Origin: Pectinatus brassicae | GTDB taxonomy: Bacteria > Bacillota > Negativicutes > Selenomonadales > Selenomonadaceae | NCBI RefSeq assembly: GCF_014201835.1 | Contig: NZ_JACHFH010000006.1 | Span: 36,540 to 100,539, forward strand | DNA length: 64,000 nucleotides | Reading direction: 5' to 3' | Shown: positions 35,568-44,925 of the stretch, in pieces | Layout: every line of letters begins with the position of its first letter | How positions within the stretch are numbered: position 1 is the stretch's first letter | Position numbers and translations under genes: made by a program | Notes under the pieces: generated by a model | Databases searched by the model: none | What the model was told of the DNA's origin: nothing | Seen by the model: the letters and a program-made list of their open reading frames with translations, nothing else

Positions 35568-36884
35568 TTAAATAAGCTTCTGCCAAAGCTTATTAGCTCC
35601 TTGTCTGCAGTCTTTTATTATTTTTTCTTCGTCAATATTTAATAATTCTCTGTCTTTCATAATTATATTCCCCTGCGCCATGGTAAACGTTATATTATTT
35701 CCGTTAATTCCAAATAAAATATGTTCATTTATATTAGCTGCCGTAAGCGGTGTTGGCGGATTATAATCAGCAATTATTATATCAGCAGTACAGCCGTTCT
35801 TTATAATGCCTGTTTTCATGCCAAAATGGCGGGTAACCAACTGCCGATTATTTGCAAACATAGCTTCATTTATTTCTGCAAAACCGGCAGCTGCATCCTG
35901 TAAATTATGTTTCTGCAATAATCCTGCTGTTTTATAAGACTCCAGCATATCATGGGTATAGCCGTCCGTTCCCAATCCTACCAATATTCCTTTATGTATC
36001 ATCTGTAATATTGGTGCACAGCCGGCTGCATTATTCATGTTGGACTGTGGATTATGTATTACTGCTGTTCCTGTATTTCTTATAATTTCCATTTCATTTT
36101 CACTTATATCAATACAATGAGCCGCCATTGTATCAGGTCCTAAAATGCCAAATTTATTAAATCGTTCCATTACACGCATACGATAGTTTCTGATGCAATC
36201 AGCTTGGTCAATCACACCTTCAGCAACATGTACATGATAACTGCCATTGCTGTGCTGCCGGCAATATTCCAAAGTTTCATCAGACAATGTAAACGATGCA
36301 TGCAGTCCCATTATTCCTGTTAATACTTGTGATTTGGCTGTGTCTTTCATAAAACGTTCATTTTCTAGAACGGCTTCCCTCATTTTATCTTTGCCGGCAC
36401 GATCAGATACTTCAAAACAAAGACATGATTTCACTGAAAATTCTTCTGCTGCCTGCGCAATCACCGATAAACTGTTACTTATTTCACCATAGCTGGCATG
36501 ATGGTCAAAAACCGTTGTCACTCCATTTTTTACTAACTCCAGATATGCCATCCTTGCACTTTTATAAGTCATATCATTAGTTAATTTACTATCAAGTTTC
36601 CACCACAAATTTTGCAGTATCTGCACTAAATCTGCTTTTTGCGGCAATGAAACTGCCATTCCGCGTGCCATCATACTATATATATGTTCATGCGCGTCAA
36701 TAAATCCAGGTAGAATCAAGCCTCCTTTAGCATTAATAAAGGAGGCCTTATTATATATCCTTTTCATCTGACTGTATGGGCCATAGTCAATGATTCTATT
36801 CCCCGATGTTACGACCGCGCCGTCAGTTAACACCGTATTATTTTCATCGTGTGTTACTATTGTTCCATTACCAATTATAAACAT
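35568..36884 (-). CDS. ssnA: SsnA-like amidohydrolase/aminohydrolase
   Basis: A 438-residue amidohydrolase-superfamily protein with the metal-binding set of deaminases: GFIDAHEHIYSMMARGM, GLHASFTLSDE, YHVHVAEG, AAHCIDIS and VGLGTDGYTHDM. The closest named relative is SsnA, encoded beside YgfK and Mo hydroxylases in E. coli and in purine-using anaerobes. It probably deaminates or opens a purine or purine breakdown product; the exact substrate is unproven. Start ATG has AGGGG 8 bases upstream. It lies between the permease and the YgfK-like gene. Confidence 0.87.
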   Translation of the reverse strand: MFIIGNGTIVTHDENNTVLTDGAVVTSGNRIIDYGPYSQMKRIYNKASFINAKGGLILPGFIDAHEHIYSMMARGMAVSLPQKADLVQILQNLWWKLDSKLTNDMTYKSARMAYLELVKNGVTTVFDHHASYGEISNSLSVIAQAAEEFSVKSCLCFEVSDRAGKDKMREAVLENERFMKDTAKSQVLTGIMGLHASFTLSDETLEYCRQHSNGSYHVHVAEGVIDQADCIRNYRMRVMERFNKFGILGPDTMAAHCIDISENEMEIIRNTGTAVIHNPQSNMNNAAGCAPILQMIHKGILVGLGTDGYTHDMLESYKTAGLLQKHNLQDAAAGFAEINEAMFANNRQLVTRHFGMKTGIIKNGCTADIIIADYNPPTPLTAANINEHILFGINGNNITFTMAQGNIIMKDRELLNIDEEKIIKDCRQGANKLWQKLI

Positions 36885-36950
36885 ATATACCCCTATCTAA
36901 TTTATCCACTGTCACAAAATATACTTTATTGCTGTGGATAAATTTCCTAT

Positions 36951-38291
36951 TTACTTAGTAGGCAGTGGCTGACCATTAACATCAGCTTTTTTTTCCGTTA
37001 CCGCATTGTTATTTAAAATTGCATTTAATATTATTGCGGTAAGACTTCCCACGGTAATACCACTATCAAAAATAACCTGTAATGCTCCAGTAAGATGAGA
37101 ATAAAAATTTGGCATTGCTGTCGGAATCAATCCCATTGCCAAACTTATGCCTACAACAAGCACATTATAATTACCATTAAAATCAACCTTACTTAAAGTT
37201 TTAATCCCGTTTGCCGCTACCATACCAAACATGGCCAGCCCGGCACCACCTAATACCGGTGCCGGTATTGATGCAATAAGTGCTGCCAATTTTGGAAAAA
37301 GCCCCAAGGCAACTAATATACATCCTGATGCAGCTACCACAAAGCGACTTTTTACATTGGTCAGACTTATCAAGCCTATATTTTGTGCAAATGCCGTATA
37401 CGGAAAAGCATTAAATATTCCGCCTAAAAAAGTAGAAAAACCATCAGCTCTGAGACCGCGTGTCAATGTTTCTTTATCAATCTCTTTATCTACAATTTCA
37501 CCAACAGCAATAAAATCTCCTGTCGTTTCAGTCATAACTACCAACATTACTAATATCATTGCTGCTACTGCTGATACATTAAATGTAGGAAACCCAAAAG
37601 AAAACGGTGTAGTAACACCTACCCATGCAGCATTACCTATAGCAGAAAAATTTGTTTCTCCTAACGCCGCAGCAATTATTGTTCCGACGATTAATCCCAG
37701 TAATACAGAAATATTGCGTAAAAATCCTGTAAAACAACGATAAAAAAGAATTACTATTGCTAAAACTAATAATGCCAATAACAAAGATGATACATCACCA
37801 AAATCCTTAGCTGCCGGATTGCCGCCGCCAGCCCATCTTACAGCCACCGGTAAAAGTGATATGCCGATTATTGTAATAACTGAGCCTGTAACAACTGGTG
37901 GAAAAAATCGAATCAATCTGCTGAAATATGGCGCTATTAAAAATACTACCAGCCCAGCTGCGATTACAGCACCATAAATATCAGTTAAGCCGCCGTTTTT
38001 GCCAATCATAATCATTGGCGTTACCGCTGCAAAAGTTACGCCTTGAATAATCGGCAGTTTGCTGCCAATTTTACAAGGTCCCATAGTCTGAATCAATGTT
38101 GCAATTCCGCAAGTAAACAAATCAGCATTTATTAAATAGATAAGTTGTTTTGTATCCAAGCCTAAAGCATTGGCTAAAATCAGCGGCACAGCCACCGCCC
38201 CGGCATACATAGCCAACACATGCTGTAACCCATATAAAAATGTTTGCCCCAACGGCAGTCTTTCATCAACCGGATGTATATCTTTTCTCAT
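36951..38291 (-). CDS. NCS2-family purine permease (xanthine/urate type)
   Basis: A 446-residue inner-membrane transporter with about 14 hydrophobic segments. NCS2 hallmarks are present: VDERLPLGQTFLYGLQHVLAMYAG at the N-terminus (in two parts), GSKLPIIQGVTFAAVTPM, and the substrate-site glutamates near ETTGDFIAVGEI. The family symports xanthine, urate or uracil with protons; the DERLPLGQ-type start is common in xanthine/urate members. It is the first gene of the large xdh unit, so it should import the substrate. Its promoter region carries the shared dyad and a leader terminator. Confidence 0.9.
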   Translation of the reverse strand: MRKDIHPVDERLPLGQTFLYGLQHVLAMYAGAVAVPLILANALGLDTKQLIYLINADLFTCGIATLIQTMGPCKIGSKLPIIQGVTFAAVTPMIMIGKNGGLTDIYGAVIAAGLVVFLIAPYFSRLIRFFPPVVTGSVITIIGISLLPVAVRWAGGGNPAAKDFGDVSSLLLALLVLAIVILFYRCFTGFLRNISVLLGLIVGTIIAAALGETNFSAIGNAAWVGVTTPFSFGFPTFNVSAVAAMILVMLVVMTETTGDFIAVGEIVDKEIDKETLTRGLRADGFSTFLGGIFNAFPYTAFAQNIGLISLTNVKSRFVVAASGCILVALGLFPKLAALIASIPAPVLGGAGLAMFGMVAANGIKTLSKVDFNGNYNVLVVGISLAMGLIPTAMPNFYSHLTGALQVIFDSGITVGSLTAIILNAILNNNAVTEKKADVNGQPLPTK

Positions 38292-38334
38292 AATATTCCC
38301 TCCATAATATTTTCCCCAGCAAAACTAAAAAAAG

Positions 38335-38371
38335 AGCCTGTTGACAACTCTCCCCGAGTTATCAACAGGCT
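38335..38371 (-). terminator. Terminator in the leader of the permease unit
   Basis: A 16-bp stem (arms 38335-38350 and 38356-38371, one G-U pair) followed on the minus strand by seven Ts. It lies downstream of the permease promoter and about 45 bases before its start codon. It could end transcripts from moaA, but any transcript from the permease promoter must also cross it, so it may act as an attenuator. Confidence 0.78.
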
Positions 38372-38393
38372 TCTTTGCCTTTTTTATTTTATT

Positions 38394-38430
38394 ATGAGAC
38401 TATAATAGCTCATTTTGAGACAGTTGTCAA
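38394..38430 (-). promoter_or_regulatory. Permease-xdh promoter with embedded ATGAG/CTCAT dyad
   Basis: Minus strand TTGACA (38430-38425), 17-base spacer, TATTAT (38407-38402). ATGAG (38413-38409) and CTCAT (38398-38394) flank the -10 box; a further TGTCTCA half-site (38422-38416) lies in the spacer. The -35-to-dyad layout is almost the same as at 46222-46258. Confidence 0.8.
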
Positions 38431-38441
38431 TCAATAAATTG

Positions 38442-39401
38442 CTATCCACCAATTTCCGACATAAATTTATGCTTATTATTAAAAAAAACACGTTCCTGCA
38501 TCTTATGCCGGGCTGGCTTATTATAAATCACTTTATTGATGATACTTTTTATTTCTTCTGCCGATGCCTTTTGCAACAGTAATTGTTTTAAATCATATTC
38601 TTCTTCCGAATACAAACATGGCTTTAAAATACCATTTGACATTAATCTGATACGATTGCATTCATGGCAAAAATTATGGCTGAGTGCCGATATAAATCCT
38701 ATTTTGCCACATTTATCGTCAAAATCATAATATGAAGCTACACCAGTAGCAGTCGTATCGGCGATTAAACTGCCATACTTAGATGAAATTATATCCTTTA
38801 TCTGATTTTCTTTTATCCCCTCATAATTTTTAGTCTGGGAAAAAGGCATCATTTCAATAAAGCGCACCGGAATATCATATTGTCGGGAAAATTCAGCCAG
38901 CGGAATAATCTCCTGTTCATTAATTCCCTTCATAATAACAGTATTTATCTTAACTGGTATTTTTTTACGAACAGCTTCTATTCCCAATAATACTTTATGT
39001 ATATCGCTGCCTCGTGTAATTTGTCTAAAAACTTTTGGTGTTAATGCATCTATGCTTATATTAACCCCATCTAAACCATTTTCCAGCAATTGTGCCGCCT
39101 TATCTGATAATAAAATCCCATTCGTTGTCATTACCAATTTCTCAATTGAAAAATTATCCTTAATAGCTTCCACCAACTCAATTATCCTAGGATATAACAA
39201 CGGTTCGCCGCCAGTCAGCCTGATTTTTTTTATCCCATTTTGTAGAAAAAGCCCCAGTAAAAGCACTATCTCTTCATAGGGCATTATCATTTTTTCTTCA
39301 CAGGCACCTTTATCTGGACGACAATAAATACATCGCATATTACATTCGTTTGTCAGGGATATACGCAAATAATCTATACTGCGTCCCAATTTGTCTAACA
39401 T
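38442..39401 (-). CDS. moaA: GTP 3',8-cyclase MoaA
   Basis: A 319-residue radical-SAM enzyme starting molybdopterin synthesis from GTP. N-terminal cluster CNMRCIYC, GGEPLLYPRI for SAM binding, C-terminal second cluster HNFCHECNRIRLMSNGILKPCL, and the essential C-terminal Gly-Gly (MSEIGG). The ATG at 39401 is preferred to the in-frame one at 39410, because AAAGG immediately before the latter gives proper spacing only to the former. It is the last gene of the dpaL unit, supplying cofactor together with the moaC unit. Confidence 0.94.
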   Translation of the reverse strand: MLDKLGRSIDYLRISLTNECNMRCIYCRPDKGACEEKMIMPYEEIVLLLGLFLQNGIKKIRLTGGEPLLYPRIIELVEAIKDNFSIEKLVMTTNGILLSDKAAQLLENGLDGVNISIDALTPKVFRQITRGSDIHKVLLGIEAVRKKIPVKINTVIMKGINEQEIIPLAEFSRQYDIPVRFIEMMPFSQTKNYEGIKENQIKDIISSKYGSLIADTTATGVASYYDFDDKCGKIGFISALSHNFCHECNRIRLMSNGILKPCLYSEEEYDLKQLLLQKASAEEIKSIINKVIYNKPARHKMQERVFFNNKHKFMSEIGG

Positions 39402-39421
39402 AAAAAACATCCTTTAATATA

Positions 39422-40639
39422 TTACTCTGTCCCTAGTACTTCTTTTCCTACTATTAGTTCTGCTGTTAATTTATCGCCCAAATGTACTTCTTTGCTCACT
39501 GGCAAATAAATGTAGGCATTGCATTTTTCCAATAATTGCGGACGTGTCACTGCTTTGGGATTTATTCGTTGTACATAGTAGCTATTTTCCTTGCAATAAA
39601 CATGTGCCTGAATACAAAAATCATAATTATCGGGTGCCTTAAAAGAAAACTCAGCCACTGCCTCAACTATAATTGCCTCCTGTTCAGCCTGGTGATAATA
39701 ATTATCCAGCAATGTTTTGACATAAAATCTGGCTGCTAATTCCGCTCCATTGGGCGGTCCTGCCATTCCTAATACCGGCTTTCCCGCAAAAAAAGAAAAA
39801 CTGGAGTGTTTTCCCGGCCTGCAGCCTAATTCATAGACTACAACCTGACCTTTATTTTCCAAAATATCCAAAGTATAATCCTTGGTTCCTTTAGAGGATC
39901 CGGCATTAATTAATATCAGATCAGCCTGCTGTGCAGCTTGCTGCAAAGCATCATATAAAGCTTCTTTATTATCACGCACTATCGGAAAAATTACAGGATC
40001 AGCCTGATACTGTTTTAAAAAAGCATATATCATCATGCCATTCGATTCTATATTTGTTCCTGCTGGTAAATTATCGATTGACCATTGTGCCAGTTCATCG
40101 CCAGTAGGAATAAAAACTACTTTCGGTTTTTTAATTACAGCAACACGTTTAACTCCGCCAGCTGCTAATATTCCCATGGCTGCTGGTGTTATCTGCTGAT
40201 ATTTATGTAATATTATTTCAGCATCATTTATACTGCTGCCTGGCGGATCTACCAGTTGTCCTGGTTCAGGTGTTTTTTTTATTACTAAATGACCTTCTAT
40301 AAAGTCAATGTCTTCAATTAATATCAAAGTATCATAAGGTGCTGTAATACTGCAGCCTGTATTGACAAATACATATTCCCTGCCGTTCTCCCATAAATAT
40401 GTATCAGGCATTCCTGTTTCAAAATCTTTTGCCCGTACCCCGATTCCATCCATTTTACCTACGGGCAGATTAGGCAGCATTCGTCTTGTTGCAATATCCT
40501 CAGCTGCAATCCTGTTTAATGCTTCCATAAGTTCTACTTCTTCGACCTGAAACTTAAAACTCACTCTATCACGCAGTAATTTTTTCATTGCCTGACGTGA
40601 TGGCATTAATCCCTTCTCTACATATTTACGATATTCCAT
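39422..40639 (-). CDS. MoeA-like molybdopterin molybdenumtransferase, divergent
   Basis: A 405-residue MoeA-fold protein. N-terminal MDGIGVRAKDF corresponds to the usual MDGYA segment; VVFIPTGDELAQW matches the TGDEL motif. The normally conserved GGVSxG(D) and GLPGNP loops are replaced by INAGSSKGTKDY and GMAGPPNGAEL. That marks a subgroup outside canonical MoeA, possibly dedicated to the selenium- or cytosine-dinucleotide cofactor of the neighbouring hydroxylases. It lies 20 bases upstream of moaA. Activity in Mo insertion is likely but not shown by sequence. Confidence 0.82.
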   Translation of the reverse strand: MEYRKYVEKGLMPSRQAMKKLLRDRVSFKFQVEEVELMEALNRIAAEDIATRRMLPNLPVGKMDGIGVRAKDFETGMPDTYLWENGREYVFVNTGCSITAPYDTLILIEDIDFIEGHLVIKKTPEPGQLVDPPGSSINDAEIILHKYQQITPAAMGILAAGGVKRVAVIKKPKVVFIPTGDELAQWSIDNLPAGTNIESNGMMIYAFLKQYQADPVIFPIVRDNKEALYDALQQAAQQADLILINAGSSKGTKDYTLDILENKGQVVVYELGCRPGKHSSFSFFAGKPVLGMAGPPNGAELAARFYVKTLLDNYYHQAEQEAIIVEAVAEFSFKAPDNYDFCIQAHVYCKENSYYVQRINPKAVTRPQLLEKCNAYIYLPVSKEVHLGDKLTAELIVGKEVLGTE

Positions 40640-40671
40640 AATATTACCTACTATATTTAAATTTTTAAAGT

Positions 40672-42258
40672 CTATTTATATAATACTTTACCACAACGGT
40701 TTTTATTTGCAATATATTTTCCTTTTTCTAATGTTTTTTGTCCATTTACAAAAACATATTCTATTCCTGCTGGATATTGCATTGGTTCAATAAATGTTCC
40801 TTTATCAATTACATTTTCAGCATCAAAAACAACAATATCCGCAAAAAAGCCTTCTTTTAACTGCCCGCGTTCTTTTATCCCCAATGTTTCTGCCGGTTTC
40901 TTCGTCATTTTATATACAGCCTGCTGCAAACTTAAAACTTTTTCTTCGCGCACATATTTGCCCAGTACACGTGGGAAAGCCCCAAACGCCCGTGGATGTG
41001 GTTTTCCGCCCAAAAGACCGTCAGTGCACACATTCATTTCCGGTCTTTGCATAAATAACTTCACATGATCTTCCGTTCCATAAAAATCAACCATGCCTAC
41101 GGCATTTTCCTCTTCATATAATAAGTCAAATACCGCGTCATAAGCATTTTTCTCACATTTTTTGGCCAGTTCAGTTAATGACAATCCAATAGCATCCTTA
41201 TTTTTATCAGTCTTAACGCTAGTTATATAAATATTATCCATCCCGGCAAAGTCAATAAAATTATCCCACCCATCAATACCATTTTCTATATCATAGATCA
41301 TTTTTTTACGGTCATTTTCATTGTGCAATCTTTCTAAAACTTTATCTGTACCACCATCATGTACCCATGGCGGCAAAATCACCCCCAGCATGGTACTGCC
41401 GGCAACGTAGGGATATTGGTCAAACGATACCCTTATTCCCTGAGCCTGTGCTTTATCCAAAAGATTTATCATATCTTCTATATATTTCCAATTTTTCTTG
41501 CCGCAAACCTTAAAATGCGAATAATGGATTTTAACGCCTGATTCCTGTCCAATTCTTATAACTTCCTGCATAGAATCTATAATAGTATCAGCTTCACTGC
41601 GCTGATGAATAACAAAAACACCGTCATACTGAGCTACTATTTTGCATAATTCGATGATTTCTTCAGTTGCTGAATAAGCACACGGCATATAAATAAGCCC
41701 TGTTGATAAACCATACGCTCCAGCTTGCATTTCCCGCTGCAATATTTTCTTCATTCTTTCCAGCTCAAAGCTGTCTGGCTGCTTATCAGATAAGCCCATC
41801 GCTTCCATACGTACATTGCCATGCGGCACTAAATAACATTCATTTATAGATGGCTTCGCATCTTCAATCATTTTTAAATAATTTTCCGTGGTTTTATAAT
41901 GCCAGTCTATCTCATCACTATCACCATCGAGACCCGCTAGATTTTTACGCCAGGGGATAATATATTTTTCCGGCAACGGTGCCATTGATACACCATCCTG
42001 CCCTAAAACTTCTGTTGTAATCCCCTGCATTACCTTAGGCAAAAGTTCTGGCTTAATCAATACATTTAAATCACTATGGCTATGTGTATCTATAAATCCC
42101 GGTGCAGCGCAAAGCCCCTGCCCATCAATAATTTCATCCGCCTTGATCATAAAACTGCCAATTTTTTTTATGCGGTCATTTTCTATAAGAATATTGCCTT
42201 TAAATGGCTCTTCTCCACTTCCGGTAAATATCTGCAAATTTTTTAGTAAAACTGTCAT
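40672..42258 (-). CDS. D-aminoacylase/N-acyl-D-amino-acid deacylase family amidohydrolase
   Basis: 528 residues, full length for the family. N-terminal metal site GFIDTHSHSD, later ISVSMAPL-like loop, HQRSEADTI, IHYSHFKVCG (second His pair) and MNVCTDGLLGG with the catalytic Asp; C-terminal FADIVVFDA typical of amidohydrolases. The family removes acyl or carbamoyl groups from amino acids. Here it is coupled to the hydantoinase gene (4-base overlap), suggesting it takes the ureido acid made by ring opening; this is inference, and it may replace the carbamoyltransferase missing from this cluster. Confidence 0.83.
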   Translation of the reverse strand: MTVLLKNLQIFTGSGEEPFKGNILIENDRIKKIGSFMIKADEIIDGQGLCAAPGFIDTHSHSDLNVLIKPELLPKVMQGITTEVLGQDGVSMAPLPEKYIIPWRKNLAGLDGDSDEIDWHYKTTENYLKMIEDAKPSINECYLVPHGNVRMEAMGLSDKQPDSFELERMKKILQREMQAGAYGLSTGLIYMPCAYSATEEIIELCKIVAQYDGVFVIHQRSEADTIIDSMQEVIRIGQESGVKIHYSHFKVCGKKNWKYIEDMINLLDKAQAQGIRVSFDQYPYVAGSTMLGVILPPWVHDGGTDKVLERLHNENDRKKMIYDIENGIDGWDNFIDFAGMDNIYITSVKTDKNKDAIGLSLTELAKKCEKNAYDAVFDLLYEEENAVGMVDFYGTEDHVKLFMQRPEMNVCTDGLLGGKPHPRAFGAFPRVLGKYVREEKVLSLQQAVYKMTKKPAETLGIKERGQLKEGFFADIVVFDAENVIDKGTFIEPMQYPAGIEYVFVNGQKTLEKGKYIANKNRCGKVLYK

Positions 42259-43619
42259 TTCAGCACTCTTCTTTCTATAAAACTGCCCGTCCCAGCATCA
42301 GCTGTAAAATTGCCATCATAAACAATTTCACCGGCTCTTATAACATTTATTATTTTCCCTTTTACATTTAATCCTTCATATAAAGTGTAATCAACAGTTC
42401 CATGTAAATTATTTATATTCATTTTTTGATTTTCACTGGGATCAATTATCATAATATCGGCATCACTTCCCGGCAGTAATGTCCCTTTTTGCGGATACAT
42501 ACCATAAATACATGCTGGCTTTGTACATAAAAGTTCTACATACTTATTAAGTGTGATTCTATCTTTCATAACGCCTTCCGAAAACATTATAATCGCACGT
42601 TCTTCTATTCCCGGTGCGCCATTAGGACATTTGGTGAAATCATTTATCCCAGCCTGTTTATCACTTTTCCAGTAAAACGGACAATGATCAGTTGCTATGA
42701 CGTCAATACTGCCATCAGCCAATCCCCGCCATAAGGCTGTTATATCTTCTTTTTTTCGCAGGGGTGGTGACATAACATACTTCAATCCATCTGCCCTTTT
42801 ATAGCATGCTGCATCACAAACTAAATATTGCGGACATGTTTCTGCATAAATATTTTTTTGACCGTTACTGCGTGCCTGCCGAATAACATCAAGTCCTTTT
42901 TTAGTAGACAGATGCACAATATATATGGGAGCATCATCTGCTATATGGGCTAGATGAAGCACTCTTTCCACTGCCTCTGCTTCACTGTCATCAGAGCGAC
43001 TTAACGCATGATAATATGGCGATATATTTCCCTCTCTGACATATTTTTGCCGCAGATAATTTATCATGGTATCATTTTCACAATGTACTGCAATAACTGC
43101 ATTAAGTTCTTGTGCTTTTTTTAATACACGCAATATAGATGCATCATCAAGCGCAAAATTATAGGTCATATATATTTTAAAACTGCTGATACCTTCTGCA
43201 GTTAACTGTTCCATCTCTTTCAGCACATTATCATCAACATACTGTATTACGCCATGCAGTCCATAATCAATTACTGTTTTTTCATTAGCATTTTTTTTAT
43301 ATTTGTCAATTTGATAACGAAGTGAGCAATTTTTCGGACCAAATGCCAAATGCTCAATGACACTTGTCGTGCCACCGCAAACAGCTGCCCTTGTTCCTGT
43401 AAAAAAATCATCACTGGTATGAAATTGCCCAGCCTGCAAGTCTATATGCGTATGAACATCAACAGCTCCCGGCATTACATATTTATCAGCAGCATTAATG
43501 ACCTGAGCATCCGCAGTATCAAAATCTGTTCCTATAGCCTTTATTTGTCTATTTTCTATTAAAATATCGGCTTTATAACTATCATTTGCCGTTACAATCG
43601 TACCATTTTTAATAATCAT
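42255..43619 (-). CDS. Dihydropyrimidinase/D-hydantoinase family cyclic amidase
   Basis: A 454-residue TIM-barrel amidohydrolase with PGAVDVHTHIDLQAG, the carboxylated lysine segment SSFKIYMTYN, HCENDTMINYL, IYIVHLSTKKG and VIATDHCPF. It opens cyclic ureides such as hydantoins or dihydropyrimidines; in E. coli the paralogue hyuA sits in the same ygeY/ssnA neighbourhood. ATG at 43619 has GGTGA upstream and is chosen over the in-frame codon at 43637. It overlaps the next gene by 4 bases. A long hairpin (43667-43709) separates it from ygeY. Confidence 0.9.
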   Translation of the reverse strand: MIIKNGTIVTANDSYKADILIENRQIKAIGTDFDTADAQVINAADKYVMPGAVDVHTHIDLQAGQFHTSDDFFTGTRAAVCGGTTSVIEHLAFGPKNCSLRYQIDKYKKNANEKTVIDYGLHGVIQYVDDNVLKEMEQLTAEGISSFKIYMTYNFALDDASILRVLKKAQELNAVIAVHCENDTMINYLRQKYVREGNISPYYHALSRSDDSEAEAVERVLHLAHIADDAPIYIVHLSTKKGLDVIRQARSNGQKNIYAETCPQYLVCDAACYKRADGLKYVMSPPLRKKEDITALWRGLADGSIDVIATDHCPFYWKSDKQAGINDFTKCPNGAPGIEERAIIMFSEGVMKDRITLNKYVELLCTKPACIYGMYPQKGTLLPGSDADIMIIDPSENQKMNINNLHGTVDYTLYEGLNVKGKIINVIRAGEIVYDGNFTADAGTGSFIERRVLK

Positions 43620-43666
43620 CTTCACAAAAATCACCAACTAAAATTTTATTATCAACATATACAATA

Positions 43667-43709
43667 ATCCGCTCTTAATTTTCTTTTTACCAAGAAATTA
43701 AAAGCGGAT
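43667..43709 (-). other. Intercistronic hairpin inside the dpaL operon
   Basis: A near-perfect 18-bp AT-rich stem capped by six bases (arms 43667-43685, 43692-43709, GC core ATCCGCT). On the minus strand no T run follows, so a stability or processing element is more likely than a full terminator. Confidence 0.5.
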
Positions 43710-43716
43710 CAATTAA

Positions 43717-44901
43717 TTATTTTAAAAGAGCTTTCATTATTGCCATATAACACTGTGTAACTTTTGTTAATTGGTCTATTTCAATATATTCATCAACTGT
43801 ATGGGCAATATTTTCTTTTGATGGGCCCATACCAATAGTTTTTATATTAGCTTCACCGGCATAATGGCTGCCATTAGTACAAAAATTATATTGGGTAATC
43901 TCCGGTGAAAACCCTGCCTTATTTAATTCATCCATAATGTTTTCGACAAAATCATCATCTTTTTTGTACAGCCAGCCGGGAAAAAATCTTTCGCCTTCAA
44001 TTATATTACCGGTATAACATTTTTCTTTACCAACTGCATAGGATACCTTATAGCTGGCATCATTATCAGTTTTCATTATATCATCAATAACATTTTGTAT
44101 TGGTTCTAAAACAGAATCTTTGGTCTCTCCTGTTAATAACCGTCTGTCGTATGTTGCCCGACAATAATCCGGCACAACTGAAGCTCCTGGATATGGTGAT
44201 GATTTTATATCCGTCAATTCTAAAATCCCGTCCCCTAATACATCATGATGCGGTGGTTGTATATTTTTTATTTTTTCAACAGCCTGGCATATTTTGTAAA
44301 CAGCATTTATCCCCTTATCCGGATTAGCAGAATGACATGATTTACCAAATGATTCCAATACAATTTCAGCCCGTCCTCTTTGTCCTATTTTCAGGTTAAG
44401 ATTTGAGGCTTCACCAATTACTACATAATCCGGCTTAACTAATTCACTTATAGAGCGTGCTGCCACACCTTCAAAACATTCTTCATGAACTACCCCGGCA
44501 AGATAAATATCCCCGGCAAAATTTTTCTTTAAATCTTTACTGAAAAAAGCTGCCGCACTGACCATAGCTGCTACGGCACCCTTCATGTCAGAAGTACCCC
44601 GTCCATAGATTTTACCATCATGAATCTCAGCCGCAAATGGCGGATACTGCCATTTACCTGCATCTTCCACAGGAACCGTATCAATATGACCGTCAAATAA
44701 TATTTTAGGGCCTTTTTGACTTCCTTGTATATGCCCTATGATATTGCCATATTCATCTATTTTTACATCATCAAAACCATTTTCCTTCATATAGCTTTCC
44801 AAAGTAGCGGCTGCTTCATTTTCCTGACCGGAATAGCTTTTATTTTGTATAAGCTTCTGGCATAAAGCAATAACTTCATGGGAACGTTGTTCATTAAGCA
44901 T
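43717..44901 (-). CDS. ygeY: YgeY-family M20 metallopeptidase-like hydrolase
   Basis: A 394-residue M20-family protein with two-zinc ligands in LFDGHIDTVPVED, YGRGTSDMKGAVA, VHEECFEGVA and GEASNLNLKIGQRGRAE. Family and context match YgeY, listed among selenium-dependent Mo-hydroxylase-linked genes and essential in reported bacterial urate-utilisation clusters. It likely hydrolyses a ureido or amide intermediate; no peptide substrate is implied. It lies 24 bases after dpaL in the same unit. Confidence 0.9.
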   Translation of the reverse strand: MLNEQRSHEVIALCQKLIQNKSYSGQENEAAATLESYMKENGFDDVKIDEYGNIIGHIQGSQKGPKILFDGHIDTVPVEDAGKWQYPPFAAEIHDGKIYGRGTSDMKGAVAAMVSAAAFFSKDLKKNFAGDIYLAGVVHEECFEGVAARSISELVKPDYVVIGEASNLNLKIGQRGRAEIVLESFGKSCHSANPDKGINAVYKICQAVEKIKNIQPPHHDVLGDGILELTDIKSSPYPGASVVPDYCRATYDRRLLTGETKDSVLEPIQNVIDDIMKTDNDASYKVSYAVGKEKCYTGNIIEGERFFPGWLYKKDDDFVENIMDELNKAGFSPEITQYNFCTNGSHYAGEANIKTIGMGPSKENIAHTVDEYIEIDQLTKVTQCYMAIMKALLK

Positions 44902-44925
44902 ATATATTCCTTCTTTAATATTTAT

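Noticed and set aside
38291..38430. Purine riboswitch in the NCS2 permease leader
   Set aside because: The leader is too short and is mostly a plain terminator hairpin; the conserved purine-aptamer core and loop sequences are not present.
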